The notes: a model not told the origin generated them from the letters alone. Counted from the stretch's first letter, positions 32,488-41,508 are shown. The stretch is DNA of 64,000 nt from Brevibacillus fluminis (GCF_003710825.1 NZ_RHHQ01000019.1:62001-126000); one strand, 5' to 3'. Numbers and translations: made by a program.

Positions 32488-34095
32488 ATGGTTCCCCGTT
32501 ACGTGATAGATTTTGACCTGAAGGCTTTGCCGCGGCTGAAGACCGATGTGGCCGTCATCGGCGCCGGGATCGCCGGGTTGTACACGGCTTTGCAGGCAAG
32601 CGAGTTTGCGGATGTCGTGCTGATCAGCAAAAGAGGGCTGGACGACAGCAACACACGTTGGGCGCAGGGCGGGATTGCAGCGGTCACTGCGAAGACCGAC
32701 TCACCTGCGTTGCACCGCCAAGATACGCTGATTGCCGGAGCCGGACTTTGCTCGTATGACGCCGTCGACGTGCTGGTTCACGAAGGGCCGGAGCGTTTGC
32801 AGGAGCTGATTGCCTACGGCACGAGGTTCGACAAGGACGAAAAGGGCCGCTATGAGCTGACACAGGAGGGGGCGCATAGTCAGCGGCGCATTTTGCACGC
32901 ACAAGGGGATGCGACAGGCGCAGAGATAGTCCGCGCCCTCTCCGCCAAGGTGAAAAACAATGCCCGCATCAAAGTGATGGAAGATCACTTTGTCATCGAT
33001 GTCATCACGGATCAAGGGGAATGCGTCGGGGCACTTGTGATGCAGCCGGATGGCGAGCTACTGTTCGTGCAATGCTCGGCGACCGTGCTGGCCACGGGCG
33101 GAGCGGGACAGCTGTACCGTTATACGACCAACCCGGATATCGCAACGGCCGACGGGGTCGCGATTGCATACCGGGCGGGCGCTGACATCAAGGACGTCGA
33201 ATTCATTCAATTCCATCCGACTGCACTTTACTATCCCGGTGCGCCCCGCTTTCTGATTTCCGAGGCGGTACGCGGAGAGGGTGCGATTTTGCGCAATATC
33301 GACGGCGAGCGTTTCATGCCGAACTACCATCCGCAAAAAGAACTGGCGCCCCGCGATATCGTGGCCCGGGCGATCGTATCAGAGATGGAGCGGACCAATT
33401 CATCCTTTGTGTACCTGGATATTACGCATGAATCGGAGACGCTGATCAAGCACCGATTCCCGACGATCTACAAGTTTTGCCTCCAGTATGGACTCGACAT
33501 GGTGACAGACTGGATTCCAGTCGCACCGGCGTGCCACTACATCATGGGCGGGGTACGTACGGATTTGCATGGAGAAACGTCCACTAAGCGTCTGTTTGCA
33601 TGTGGAGAGGCATCCTGCACGGGCGTGCACGGAGCGAATCGCCTGGCAAGCAACTCGCTGTCTGAGGCGGTCGTGTTCGGTCACCGGATCGTTCAGCGTA
33701 TCAAGCAGTTGCAGCCGCTGGCGGATATACCGGAGCTGTCTTATTCCATCGATCGCAAGCAAAATCCGCCTGACATGGTGGCACAGCGCCTCAAGCTGCA
33801 AAAGCTGATGCTGCGCAATGTGGGTGTAAAGCGCAGCGAGGATGGTTTGGAAAAGGCACTGAAAGAGATCGAGCGGATGGATCGCCTCTTTGGCTATGAG
33901 CATCGGTCGACCCAAGCGTTTGAAAGCCTCAACCTGTTGACCGCCGCTGGATTGACGACGAAAGCGGCGCTCATGCGGGAGGAAAGCCGTGGCGGCCACT
34001 ATCGGATCGATTATCCGAGCAAAGACGACTTGATTTGGCGCAAGCATATTGTATTGTCCTTAGAGCATGGAGTACGAGAGGAGAGCAATGAGTGA
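32488..34095 (+). CDS. nadB: L-aspartate oxidase
   Basis: A FAD enzyme that oxidises aspartate to iminoaspartate, the first step of de novo NAD synthesis. It is 535 aa. The FAD-binding dinucleotide fold VAVIGAGIAGLYTALQA is near residue 25. The conserved RWAQGGIAAV, ATGGAGQLYR, EFIQFHPTALY and GGVRTDLHGET segments follow, with a C-terminal helical domain. GAGAAGG precedes the ATG. The stop overlaps the nadC start (GTGATG), so the two are translationally coupled; the product passes to NadA encoded separately. Confidence 0.97.
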   Translation: MVPRYVIDFDLKALPRLKTDVAVIGAGIAGLYTALQASEFADVVLISKRGLDDSNTRWAQGGIAAVTAKTDSPALHRQDTLIAGAGLCSYDAVDVLVHEGPERLQELIAYGTRFDKDEKGRYELTQEGAHSQRRILHAQGDATGAEIVRALSAKVKNNARIKVMEDHFVIDVITDQGECVGALVMQPDGELLFVQCSATVLATGGAGQLYRYTTNPDIATADGVAIAYRAGADIKDVEFIQFHPTALYYPGAPRFLISEAVRGEGAILRNIDGERFMPNYHPQKELAPRDIVARAIVSEMERTNSSFVYLDITHESETLIKHRFPTIYKFCLQYGLDMVTDWIPVAPACHYIMGGVRTDLHGETSTKRLFACGEASCTGVHGANRLASNSLSEAVVFGHRIVQRIKQLQPLADIPELSYSIDRKQNPPDMVAQRLKLQKLMLRNVGVKRSEDGLEKALKEIERMDRLFGYEHRSTQAFESLNLLTAAGLTTKAALMREESRGGHYRIDYPSKDDLIWRKHIVLSLEHGVREESNE

Positions 34096-34940
34096 TGTGG
34101 AGCAAACGGGAGCTGCGAGCAAAAATTGAAGATTGGCTGATGGAGGATATCGGCTCGGGCGATATCACTTCGGAGTGCACGATTCCGGAAGATGAGCAAG
34201 GCAAAGGCATTCTGTATGCAAAAGAGGCAGGAATCATCGCTGGTTTGCCGGTGGCGGAGCTTGTTTTTGAAACGGTGGATGCGGGGCTGACGTTCAAGGC
34301 ATTGGTGAAAGAAGGCGAACGCGTCGAAAAAGGACAGGCGATTGTGGAAGTCTCAGGTTCAGTGCAATCGATTTTGAGCGGCGAGCGCTTGGCGCTGAAT
34401 TTACTGCAGCGCCTCTCCGGAATCGCCACTCGTACGCGCGAGTTCGTCGATGTGCTGGACGGAACGAAGGCACGCGTTGTCGATACGCGCAAAACAACTC
34501 CGGGTCTGCGTCTGGTCGAAAAATATGCGGTTCGCATCGGCGGGGGGCACAATCACCGCTATGCGCTGTATGATGCAGTCATGATCAAGGACAATCATAT
34601 CAAAGGCGCGGGGAGTATCACGAAGGCGGTAGAAGCGGCCCGAGCAAACATTCCGCATACGATGAAAATCGAGGTGGAGAGCGAAACGATCGAACAGGTG
34701 AAAGAAGCGCTGGCTGTTGGAGCCGATATCATCATGCTCGACAACATGTCGACGGAGATGATGCGTGAGGCCGTGTCACTGATTAATGGCCGCGCAATTG
34801 TAGAGGCTTCCGGCGGCGTGACGCTTGAGACAGTGCGTGCGATTGCGGAGACAGGTGTGGATGTGATTTCGGTCGGCGCCCTGACGCACTCAGTTCGCGC
34901 CTTGGACATTAGCCTTGATCTTAATCAGCGGAAGCGTTAG
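34092..34940 (+). CDS. nadC: Nicotinate-nucleotide pyrophosphorylase (carboxylating)
   Basis: Converts quinolinate and PRPP to nicotinate mononucleotide, CO2 and PPi. It is 282 aa with the family signatures DIGSGDITSE, DTRKTTPGLR and MLDNMSTEMM plus VEASGGVTLE. It starts at GTG 34092 or ATG 34095, both overlapping the nadB stop, with GAGAGGAG about 8 bases upstream. It is followed after 13 bases by coaX. Confidence 0.97.
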   Translation: MMWSKRELRAKIEDWLMEDIGSGDITSECTIPEDEQGKGILYAKEAGIIAGLPVAELVFETVDAGLTFKALVKEGERVEKGQAIVEVSGSVQSILSGERLALNLLQRLSGIATRTREFVDVLDGTKARVVDTRKTTPGLRLVEKYAVRIGGGHNHRYALYDAVMIKDNHIKGAGSITKAVEAARANIPHTMKIEVESETIEQVKEALAVGADIIMLDNMSTEMMREAVSLINGRAIVEASGGVTLETVRAIAETGVDVISVGALTHSVRALDISLDLNQRKR

Positions 34941-34953
34941 AAGGGGAACTGCC

Positions 34954-35718
34954 ATGCTTTTGGTGATCGACATTGGCAATACCAATATCGTATTTGGTCT
35001 GTATGAAGGGGACGCGTTAGCGCATTACTGGCGCGTCTCCGCTGACCGCAATAAAACAGAAGACGAGTACGGGATGCTTGTGCGCAGCCTGTTCGATAGC
35101 GTCGGTCTCGCTTTTTCGATGATTGAAGGTGTCATCTACTCTTCCGTCGTACCGCCGCTCAATCATGTCATCGACAGAATGTGCACCAAATATTTTTGCA
35201 AAAAGCCACTGGTGATTGGTCCGGGGATCAAAACCGGGCTGAATATTAAAGCGGAATATCCGCGTGAAGTCGGAACCGACCGTATCGTCAATGCTGTCGC
35301 GGCCATGCACGAGTACGGTTCGCCTGTGATCGTCGTCGATTTCGGAACGGCGACTACCTTTTGCTATATCGACAAGCAGGGCCAATATTGGGGAGGCGCG
35401 ATTGCGCCGGGTATCGGTATCTCGACAGAGGCACTGGTAAGCCGGGCGTCCAAGCTGCCGCGCATCGAGATCGCCAAGCCGGCCTCGGTGATCGGACGCA
35501 ATACGATCGCTTCCATGCAATCGGGCATTTTTTATGGATTCGTCGGCCAGGTCGAAGGGATCGTACGCCGAATGATGGAAGAGGTAGGAACGACGCCGAA
35601 AGTGGTCGCGACTGGGGGGCTCGCCCCACTGGTTGCAAACGAGGCGACCTGCATCGATGTAGTTGATCCGAATTTGACGCTCAAAGGGCTTTGCTTGATT
35701 TACCGCCGCAACACATAG
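34954..35718 (+). CDS. coaX: Type III pantothenate kinase
   Basis: Phosphorylates pantothenate, the first step of coenzyme A synthesis. The 254-aa protein has the ASKHA phosphate loop MLLVIDIGNTNIVFGLY at the N-terminus, the pantothenate-site GTDRIVNAVAA and the catalytic Asp in VIVVDFGTATTF. The ATG at 34954 has AAGGGGAA six bases upstream; the upstream in-frame ATG at 34915 overlaps nadC without a ribosome site. In B. subtilis coaX follows ftsH; here nad, znu and other genes lie between. Confidence 0.95.
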   Translation: MLLVIDIGNTNIVFGLYEGDALAHYWRVSADRNKTEDEYGMLVRSLFDSVGLAFSMIEGVIYSSVVPPLNHVIDRMCTKYFCKKPLVIGPGIKTGLNIKAEYPREVGTDRIVNAVAAMHEYGSPVIVVDFGTATTFCYIDKQGQYWGGAIAPGIGISTEALVSRASKLPRIEIAKPASVIGRNTIASMQSGIFYGFVGQVEGIVRRMMEEVGTTPKVVATGGLAPLVANEATCIDVVDPNLTLKGLCLIYRRNT

Positions 35719-35754
35719 CGTCATTTTCCAGCTGTCGAACAGCATTTGGGGTTC

Positions 35755-35783
35755 TTGACAATCCCCGTAAACTTGAATAGAAT
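35755..35783 (+). promoter_or_regulatory. Sigma-A promoter of the glcT-nag-pts operon
   Basis: TTGACA (35755-35760), a 17-base gap and TAGAAT (35778-35783). Consensus -35, optimal spacing. Confidence 0.82.
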
Positions 35784-35795
35784 AAAGTCAATTAA

Positions 35796-35809
35796 ATAAA
35801 CCGCTTACA
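35796..35809 (-). promoter_or_regulatory. cre-like CcpA site just after the glcT promoter
   Basis: On the minus strand TGTAAGCGGTTTAT matches the cre pattern TGWAANCGNTNWCA at 12 of 14 positions. At about +6 to +19 it is placed to act as a roadblock or to overlap initiation. Confidence 0.5.
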
Positions 35810-35816
35810 TTTTTGA

Positions 35817-35846
35817 GGCGTGTTACTGGTTTGCCAGGCATGAGCC
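35817..35846 (+). promoter_or_regulatory. RAT antiterminator element before glcT
   Basis: A 30-base element containing GTGTTACTGG...CCAGGCATGAG, very like the GlcT target of B. subtilis ptsG. Its 3' end (GAGCC) is shared with the left arm of the following terminator, so the two structures exclude each other. Confidence 0.85.
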
Positions 35847-35898
35847 GAAAAGGATCTTTCATTCTTTATGTGGAAAAGATACTTTTTTGGCTTTTATT
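35843..35898 (+). terminator. GlcT-controlled terminator before glcT
   Basis: An imperfect long stem between AGCCGAAAAGGATCTTTC (35843-35860) and the segment 35873-35892 ending TTTTTTGGCT, followed by TTTATTTATTT. Binding of the RAT by antiterminator protein would prevent it forming. Confidence 0.75.
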
Positions 35899-35925
35899 TA
35901 TTTGGTAGAGAGTTGGTGACGAAGG

Positions 35926-36777
35926 GTGGCTGCAGAAGCACAATATGTGATTCAACGCATATTCAATAACAACGTTGTGCTTGTCCACGAGCCTCCGTCC
36001 AACGTTGAAATCATTTTGCTTGGCAAAGGTATCGGATTTGGCAAAAAGATTGGCAACACCATATCCGGGGATCACGCCGATATTGAAAAAAAGTTCCGGC
36101 TCGAAGATGAGAAGCACATCAAGCAATATCGCTCGCTGATGAATCAGGTGGACCAAGCGGTGATTGGCATATCGGAAGAGATCATCGCATTGATTAGTAG
36201 AGAGATTGGGCCGGTGGTAAACGAGCACGTCCATGTGGCGTTGCCTGACCACATTCATTTTGCAATCCAGCGGTTGCGCAATAACCTAGAGATCGTCAAC
36301 CCGTTTTTGTTCGAGATACAGACGCTATATCCGAAAGAGTTCGCGCTTGCACAAAAAGCGGCCGACATGATCACGAATAACTTCCCGATCCATATACCGG
36401 AGAGTGAGGTCGGTTTTCTCGCCTTGCATATCCACTCCGCTGTGAGCCACATTCCCGTGGCGAAAGCGGTTCAGTTCACCAATATCATCAGTGAAATGGT
36501 CAAAATGATTGAGGAATCAATCTCGACCACCATTGAGCGCGACAGCATCGACTATGTCAGGCTGATTACGCATCTGCGCTTTGCTGTCGAGCGGATCCGC
36601 CAGAACAAATCGATCAAAAACCCGCTCTTGGACCGGATCAAAATCACACTGCCGGACAGCTATGAGCTGGCGGTGAAGCTGGCAGAGCTCATCTCCGAGC
36701 GAATGGATGTCGTCGTTCCTGAAGATGAGATCGGCTACATTGCGATGCACCTGTTTCGTTTACAACCGGATAAATAA
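35926..36777 (+). CDS. glcT: GlcT-type BglG-family transcription antiterminator
   Basis: A 283-aa RNA-binding regulator. It has an N-terminal CAT RNA-binding domain (residues about 1-60: YVIQRIFNNNVVLV, GKGIGFGKKIG) and two PTS regulatory domains, PRD1 (about 70-170) and PRD2 (about 175-283), with conserved histidines such as HVHVALPDHI and LALHIHSAV. PTS phosphorylation of the PRDs switches activity. It starts at GTG 35926 with a weak ribosome site. RAT elements both before its own gene and before EIIA imply that it controls itself and the operon. The ligand could be GlcNAc or glucose. Confidence 0.9.
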   Translation: MAAEAQYVIQRIFNNNVVLVHEPPSNVEIILLGKGIGFGKKIGNTISGDHADIEKKFRLEDEKHIKQYRSLMNQVDQAVIGISEEIIALISREIGPVVNEHVHVALPDHIHFAIQRLRNNLEIVNPFLFEIQTLYPKEFALAQKAADMITNNFPIHIPESEVGFLALHIHSAVSHIPVAKAVQFTNIISEMVKMIEESISTTIERDSIDYVRLITHLRFAVERIRQNKSIKNPLLDRIKITLPDSYELAVKLAELISERMDVVVPEDEIGYIAMHLFRLQPDK

Positions 36778-36779
36778 AT

Positions 36780-36810
36780 GGCGTGTTACTAGTTCGACTA
36801 GGCATGAGCC
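36780..36810 (+). promoter_or_regulatory. RAT antiterminator element before EIIA
   Basis: A 31-base element beginning two bases after the glcT stop, with GTGTTACTAGTTCGACTAGG then CATGAG. It is nearly the same as the element before glcT and shares its loop with the B. subtilis ptsG RAT. Confidence 0.88.
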
Positions 36811-36870
36811 AAGATTGGCGCAAGGAAAGCATTGTTTGCTTTTCGGCTGATCTTGCCTCATGCTTTTTTT
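36802..36870 (+). terminator. GlcT-controlled terminator before EIIA
   Basis: GCATGAG-C-CAAGAT (from 36802) pairs with GATCTTG-C-CTCATGC (36849-36863), followed by seven T. The left arm overlaps the RAT 3' half, giving a classic mutually exclusive switch. Confidence 0.88.
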
Positions 36871-36974
36871 GTTCAATGGATGGCAGACGGACCTAAAAGC
36901 CAGGCTCGAAAAAGTTTTTGAATTGCCGATTCGGATATAGTAAAGATAACGGTTTGGAGAATAGGAGGGCAACT

Positions 36975-37472
36975 ATGTTTACGAAATGGTTTTCTAAGAA
37001 GAAGCAAGAAAAAGAAGCGGTGCTGATCGCACCGTTGACTGGTAGAGCAGTTCCTTTGGAATCGGTTCCTGACCCGGTTTTCTCGCAAAAAATTGCTGGT
37101 GACGGAATTGCAATCGAACCTACGCAGGGAAAACTGGTCTCTCCCGTGAATGGAAAAGTAGGGCATATTTTTCACACAGCGCATGCGCTGGTTTTGCAAA
37201 GTGAAGAAGGGCTGGAACTGCTGATCCACATTGGCTTGGATACCGTCAAGCTGAACGGTCAAGGCTTTACACCGCATGTGAAAGCGGGGGATGAAGTGAA
37301 GGCGGGAGACGTTTTGATCGAGTTCGACCTACAGGCGTTGGAGCAAGCCGGCTACAAAACGGTTACACCGGTATTGATCACCAATCTGGATAAAGTTGAA
37401 CAAAAACAATTTATGGTGGGGAACAGCGTGACAGCAGGCTCTGACAAGATCATGGAACTTGTTTTGAAGTAG
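36975..37472 (+). CDS. PTS glucose/GlcNAc-family EIIA protein
   Basis: A soluble 165-aa EIIA of the Crr family that passes phosphate from HPr to the IICB permease. The active-site His85 is in LLIHIGLDTV, with the partner His70 in HTAHALV. The ATG at 36975 follows AGGAGGG; the longer frame from 36918 lacks a ribosome site. It is the first structural gene after the GlcT switch, with nagA 13 bases downstream. The IICB at 41542 has no fused IIA, so this protein is its natural partner. Confidence 0.92.
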   Translation: MFTKWFSKKKQEKEAVLIAPLTGRAVPLESVPDPVFSQKIAGDGIAIEPTQGKLVSPVNGKVGHIFHTAHALVLQSEEGLELLIHIGLDTVKLNGQGFTPHVKAGDEVKAGDVLIEFDLQALEQAGYKTVTPVLITNLDKVEQKQFMVGNSVTAGSDKIMELVLK

Positions 37473-37485
37473 AGAGGAGTTTGCG

Positions 37486-38655
37486 ATGCGCACCGTATAT
37501 CGTGGGAGTGTTGTGGAGACCACACGAGTCGTTGAGAATGGAATCGTCGTGACGCAAGGGGAGCGTATCCTGTATGCGGGCGAAGAGGGCGGCTATGCCT
37601 ATTCTGGAGACGAAGAGATTCGAGATTACAGCGGTCAGTGGATCATTCCGGGCCTGATTGACATCCATGTACACGGCAACGCTGGTCATGATGTCATGGA
37701 TGGAACCAAGGAAGCGCTGGTCGCGATCAGTAAAAGCCTTAGCAGCTATGGCATAACTGGTTTTTTGGCCACGACGATGACAGCCCCGTTCGCAGAGATA
37801 GAGAGAGCGTTGAACGCGGTAGTCGAGACAGTGGGCAGTCCCGAATTGGCAGCTGAGGTGCTGGGCGTTCATCTGGAGGGACCGTGGATCAACCCGAAGA
37901 TGAAAGGCGCCCAAGCGGAGGAAAATATCGTTCATCCAACCGAAGAGCGGGTGGACGCGATTTTGCGGCTGATCGGCGAGAAATTGTGCGTCGTGACCAT
38001 CGCACCGGAAATGCCGGAAGCCATGGCAGCGATTCAAAAGCTGACCGAGCAGGGCGTCATCTGCTCCATCGGGCATTCCGATGCGACAATCGAGCAGGTG
38101 AACGAGGCCGTAGAACGGGGAGCATCCCATGCGACTCATATGTTTAATGGCATGCGCGGCCTGCATCACCGTGAACCTGGCGTCGTCGGAGCGACGCTGG
38201 TACATGATCGTATGACATGCGACATCATCGCTGATTTTATTCACGTTCACCCGAACGCCGTAGAGCTTGTCTATCGGATGAAAGGGCGAGAACGACTACT
38301 TCTGATAAGCGACGGAATGCGTGCGGTTGGCATGCCGGACGGAACCTATGATCTGGGTGGTCAAACCGTACATGTGCGCAAATGCATTGCCCGCCTAACA
38401 GACGGAACGTTGGCAGGAAGCACATTGACGCTCAATCGGGCCATCGGCCATATGGTCGAGACTTTGCGGCTGTCCGTCCCGGACGCTGTCTATATGGCCG
38501 CTACAGCACCGGCAGTGAAGCTGGGCGTAAGTGAGCGAAAAGGCAGCCTGGAGGTAGGCAAGGATGCGGATCTGGTCGTATTGGCACCGGATTACAGCGT
38601 GCGCGCAACCGTAGTAAAAGGACGAATGGTTTATCAGGAGGGAGAATCAGAATGA
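37486..38655 (+). CDS. nagA: N-acetylglucosamine-6-phosphate deacetylase
   Basis: Removes the acetyl group from GlcNAc-6-P, giving glucosamine-6-P for NagB. A 389-aa amidohydrolase barrel with IPGLIDIHVHGNAGHDVMDG (first metal region), LEGPWINPKMKGA, GHSDAT and HMFNGM, and the C-terminal PAVKLGVSERKGSLEVGKDA. GAGAGGAG precedes the ATG. The stop overlaps the nagB start (ATGA). Confidence 0.97.
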   Translation: MRTVYRGSVVETTRVVENGIVVTQGERILYAGEEGGYAYSGDEEIRDYSGQWIIPGLIDIHVHGNAGHDVMDGTKEALVAISKSLSSYGITGFLATTMTAPFAEIERALNAVVETVGSPELAAEVLGVHLEGPWINPKMKGAQAEENIVHPTEERVDAILRLIGEKLCVVTIAPEMPEAMAAIQKLTEQGVICSIGHSDATIEQVNEAVERGASHATHMFNGMRGLHHREPGVVGATLVHDRMTCDIIADFIHVHPNAVELVYRMKGRERLLLISDGMRAVGMPDGTYDLGGQTVHVRKCIARLTDGTLAGSTLTLNRAIGHMVETLRLSVPDAVYMAATAPAVKLGVSERKGSLEVGKDADLVVLAPDYSVRATVVKGRMVYQEGESE

Positions 38656-39416
38656 TTCGCGTGATCGTAACGGAAGATTATCAGGAACTGAGCTATAAAG
38701 CATCACAATTGCTGAGCGCAAAATTGCAGAAAAAGCCGGAATCGGTGATTGGTTTTGCAACTGGAAGTACACCGATCGGCATGTATAAAGAGCTGATCCA
38801 AAGCTACAATCGCAAGGAAGTCGATTTCGGCCAAATGAGTACGTTCAACCTGGATGAGTATGTCGGGCTGACCCGCGAGCATCCGCAAAGCTATTACCAT
38901 TTCATGCAGGAGCAATTATTCTCTCATATCAATGTGCGCCCTGAAAAAATATCGTTCCCGCCAGGCATTTTCTCCGATGCCGGGCAAGCTTGCCAGTCGT
39001 ATGAAGATGCCATGAAAGCAGCTGGCGGCGTCGATCTGCAAATTCTCGGAATCGGCGTGAATGGACACATCGGATTCAACGAACCAGATCAGCATTTCAC
39101 TTTGTATACACACATCGTCGAGCTAGCGCAAAAGACGATTGAATCGAATGCGCGCTTTTTCGGCAGTGAGGATGAAGTACCGCGCAGCGCGATCACAATG
39201 GGTATCAAAAGCATCATGGATGCGCGCTCGATCCTGCTCTTAGCGAGCGACCGCAACAAAGCGGAAGCCGTTCAGCAAATTTTCAGCGGAAAGGTCGATC
39301 CGCAGATTCCGGCCACGGTTCTGCAGCTTCACCCGGACGTAACGCTGGTGGTCGATCGGGAGGCGGCATCCCTGCTCAATAAAGAATTTCAAACGGGAGG
39401 CGTAAGTGTATGGTAA
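38652..39416 (+). CDS. nagB: Glucosamine-6-phosphate deaminase
   Basis: Converts glucosamine-6-P to fructose-6-P and ammonia, linking amino-sugar uptake to glycolysis. It is 254 aa with GFATGSTPIGMYKEL, FNLDEYVGL, the catalytic GIGVNGHIGFNEP and ITMGIKSIM. Its start overlaps the nagA stop, and its end overlaps the HPr gene by seven bases, so three genes are translationally chained. Confidence 0.97.
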   Translation: MIRVIVTEDYQELSYKASQLLSAKLQKKPESVIGFATGSTPIGMYKELIQSYNRKEVDFGQMSTFNLDEYVGLTREHPQSYYHFMQEQLFSHINVRPEKISFPPGIFSDAGQACQSYEDAMKAAGGVDLQILGIGVNGHIGFNEPDQHFTLYTHIVELAQKTIESNARFFGSEDEVPRSAITMGIKSIMDARSILLLASDRNKAEAVQQIFSGKVDPQIPATVLQLHPDVTLVVDREAASLLNKEFQTGGVSVW

Positions 39417-39673
39417 ACATTCAAGTAACAGTCAACGCGGAGGGCGGTTTGCATGCCCGCCCCGCTTCCCTTCTGGTAAACACGGCTAACAAATTTTCGT
39501 CCTCGGTGAAAATAGTGAAGGACACCAAAATCGCCGATGCCAAAAGCATCTTGAACATAATGACGCTCGGCGCTAAAAAAGGCGAAACCTTGGCGATTCA
39601 AATTGAAGGCGTGGACGAACAGGTTGCATCCGCTGAACTGCAAAACCTCTTTGCAAACAATTTTGAAGTGTAA
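39410..39673 (+). CDS. ptsH: HPr phosphocarrier protein
   Basis: An 87-aa central PTS phosphocarrier. Both regulatory residues are at the canonical positions: His15 (GGLHARPAS, phosphorylated by Enzyme I) and Ser46 (DAKSILNIM, target of HPr kinase and needed for CcpA-dependent repression). The gene overlaps nagB and is followed by ptsI after 27 bases. If this is the only ptsH, general PTS function is tied to the GlcT-controlled nag operon; a second copy elsewhere cannot be excluded. Confidence 0.95.
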   Translation: MVNIQVTVNAEGGLHARPASLLVNTANKFSSSVKIVKDTKIADAKSILNIMTLGAKKGETLAIQIEGVDEQVASAELQNLFANNFEV

Positions 39674-39700
39674 ACGCTTGAAGGCAGGTGAATCTCTCTC

Positions 39701-41410
39701 ATGGTAAAAGGAATACCCGTTTCATTCGGAGTGGGCATCGCGCGTGCGGTTTGCTTGTCTGCAAAGGAAACGCAGGCCGTCCATGTCGATAGCCAGCCAG
39801 CCAATGTCGAGCAGGAGCTGAAAAAGCTGCACGATAGCATCGAGCGGTCGACAGCGGAACTGAATCGGCTGCATGAGCAAGTGTCTCAAGAGATTGGCGC
39901 AGCGGAAGCGGCCATTTTGGATGCGCACCTCGCGTTTTTGCAGGACCCCGCTTTTGCAGGAGAGATGAAAACCCAGATTCAGGAGCAGCAGCTGTATGCC
40001 GTGCAAGCGGTTCAGCAGGTCATGGAGCATTTTGCGGCGATCTTTGAGAGCCTCGATGATTCTTACATGCGCGAGCGTGCCGCAGATGTGCGCGATGTAG
40101 GCAAACGGATGATCAAAAACATCAATAACCCTGAAGGAGACGCGCAAGAAGCTTATACGGAGCCGTTTGTGCTCGTAGCCGAAGACGTGACGCCTTCTGA
40201 TACCATCTCGCTTCCTCGCCAGCTGGTACGCGCGATTGTGGCGGCAAAAGGCGGAGCGACCTCCCACGCCGCCATTTTGGCACGGTCACTCGGCATACCT
40301 GCCGTAATGGGCGCCGGACCAGAGCTTTTGACGCAGACCGCTAACGGAGACCTAGTGATCGTGGACGGGACGTCGGGCAGCATCCACATCAATCCTGATG
40401 AAGAAACGCTTGCTCGCTACCAGAAGCAGGCGGAAAGAGAGCGAGCGGAAATGGAGCAGTTGGAAAAGCTGCGCGATCTGCCAGCCCAAACGACCGACGG
40501 CAGACGGATCGAGTTGGTCGCCAATATCGGCCGACCGGAGGAGACGGAAGCCGTTCTCGCTAAAGGCGCGGAGGGTGTCGGGTTATTCCGCTCCGAGTTT
40601 TTGTTCATGGATCGTGAACAGTTGCCGACAGAAGAGGAGCAGTTTGCTGCCTATCGCGATGCGATAAGCGGGATGGCGGGGAAGCCGGTCATCATCCGAA
40701 CGCTTGATGTCGGCGGCGATAAGCATCTGCCTTATCTCGATATGCCGAAGGAAGAGAACCCGTTCCTCGGTTGGCGAGCGATCCGCATTTCGCTCGACCG
40801 CATTGACCTGTTCAAGGAACAGCTGCGCGCAATTCTGCGTGCCAGTGCGTTTGGGAAAGCCTTGATCATGTTTCCGATGATCTCCCATGTGGAGCAGATC
40901 CGCCGTGCCAAAGGGCTCGTAGAAGAAGTAAAGCAGGAGCTGCGTCAGGAAGGAATCGCATTTGACGAAGCGATTCCACTCGGTATCATGATCGAAATCC
41001 CTGCGGCATGCCTGATTGCCGATGCGTTGGCGGCGGAAGTCGACTTTTTCAGCATTGGCACGAACGATCTGGTGCAATACACATTGGCGGTGGATCGGAT
41101 GAACGAGCGGTTGAGCGATCTCTACAGCTATTTCCACCCAGCAGTGCTCCGTCTGATCCAACAGGTCATCGATGCATCCCATCGTAACGGCATCTGGACC
41201 GGCATGTGCGGGGAGATGGCAGCAGACCCGCTGGCGGCACCGCTGCTTTTAGGAATGGGGCTGGATGAATTCAGCTGCAATGCCAATTCCTTGCCTCGCG
41301 TAAAAGAACAGATTCGCCGCATGAGCTACGAGAGTGCACAAGAAGTCGCAAAAAACGCGCTTGCGCTCAGTACTCCGGATGAAGTAAAAACGTATCTCGC
41401 TAGCCTGTAA
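39701..41410 (+). CDS. ptsI: PTS Enzyme I (PEP-protein phosphotransferase)
   Basis: Transfers phosphate from PEP to HPr. The 569-aa protein has the N-terminal HPr-binding domain, the swivel domain with active His189 (GGATSHAAILARSLGIPAV), and the C-terminal PEP-binding barrel (FLFMDREQLPTEEEQ, catalytic Cys in GMCGEMA). GGCAGGTGA lies about 11 bases before the ATG. It follows ptsH; downstream are a cre-like site, a hairpin and the permease. Confidence 0.97.
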   Translation: MVKGIPVSFGVGIARAVCLSAKETQAVHVDSQPANVEQELKKLHDSIERSTAELNRLHEQVSQEIGAAEAAILDAHLAFLQDPAFAGEMKTQIQEQQLYAVQAVQQVMEHFAAIFESLDDSYMRERAADVRDVGKRMIKNINNPEGDAQEAYTEPFVLVAEDVTPSDTISLPRQLVRAIVAAKGGATSHAAILARSLGIPAVMGAGPELLTQTANGDLVIVDGTSGSIHINPDEETLARYQKQAERERAEMEQLEKLRDLPAQTTDGRRIELVANIGRPEETEAVLAKGAEGVGLFRSEFLFMDREQLPTEEEQFAAYRDAISGMAGKPVIIRTLDVGGDKHLPYLDMPKEENPFLGWRAIRISLDRIDLFKEQLRAILRASAFGKALIMFPMISHVEQIRRAKGLVEEVKQELRQEGIAFDEAIPLGIMIEIPAACLIADALAAEVDFFSIGTNDLVQYTLAVDRMNERLSDLYSYFHPAVLRLIQQVIDASHRNGIWTGMCGEMAADPLAAPLLLGMGLDEFSCNANSLPRVKEQIRRMSYESAQEVAKNALALSTPDEVKTYLASL

Positions 41411-41435
41411 AAAGGCTAGTCTCTTTCAACAGAGA

Positions 41436-41449
41436 CGTAAGCGGTTTCA
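41436..41449 (+). promoter_or_regulatory. cre-like CcpA site before the permease gene
   Basis: CGTAAGCGGTTTCA matches the cre pattern TGWAANCGNTNWCA at all fixed positions except the first. It lies 26-39 bases after the ptsI stop. Confidence 0.6.
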
Positions 41450-41456
41450 CTTGGTT

Positions 41457-41508
41457 CAGAAACGTTCACCTTGGGCATCATGCTCCATGGGCTCAAGGTG
41501 GACTTCTG
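41457..41508 (+). promoter_or_regulatory. Intercistronic stem-loop between ptsI and the permease gene
   Basis: CAGAA and CACCTTG (41467-41473) pair with CAAGGTG (41494-41500) and TTCTG (41504-41508). No T tract follows, so it is more likely an RNA stability or processing element than a terminator. I saw no clear promoter in this gap. Confidence 0.5.
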
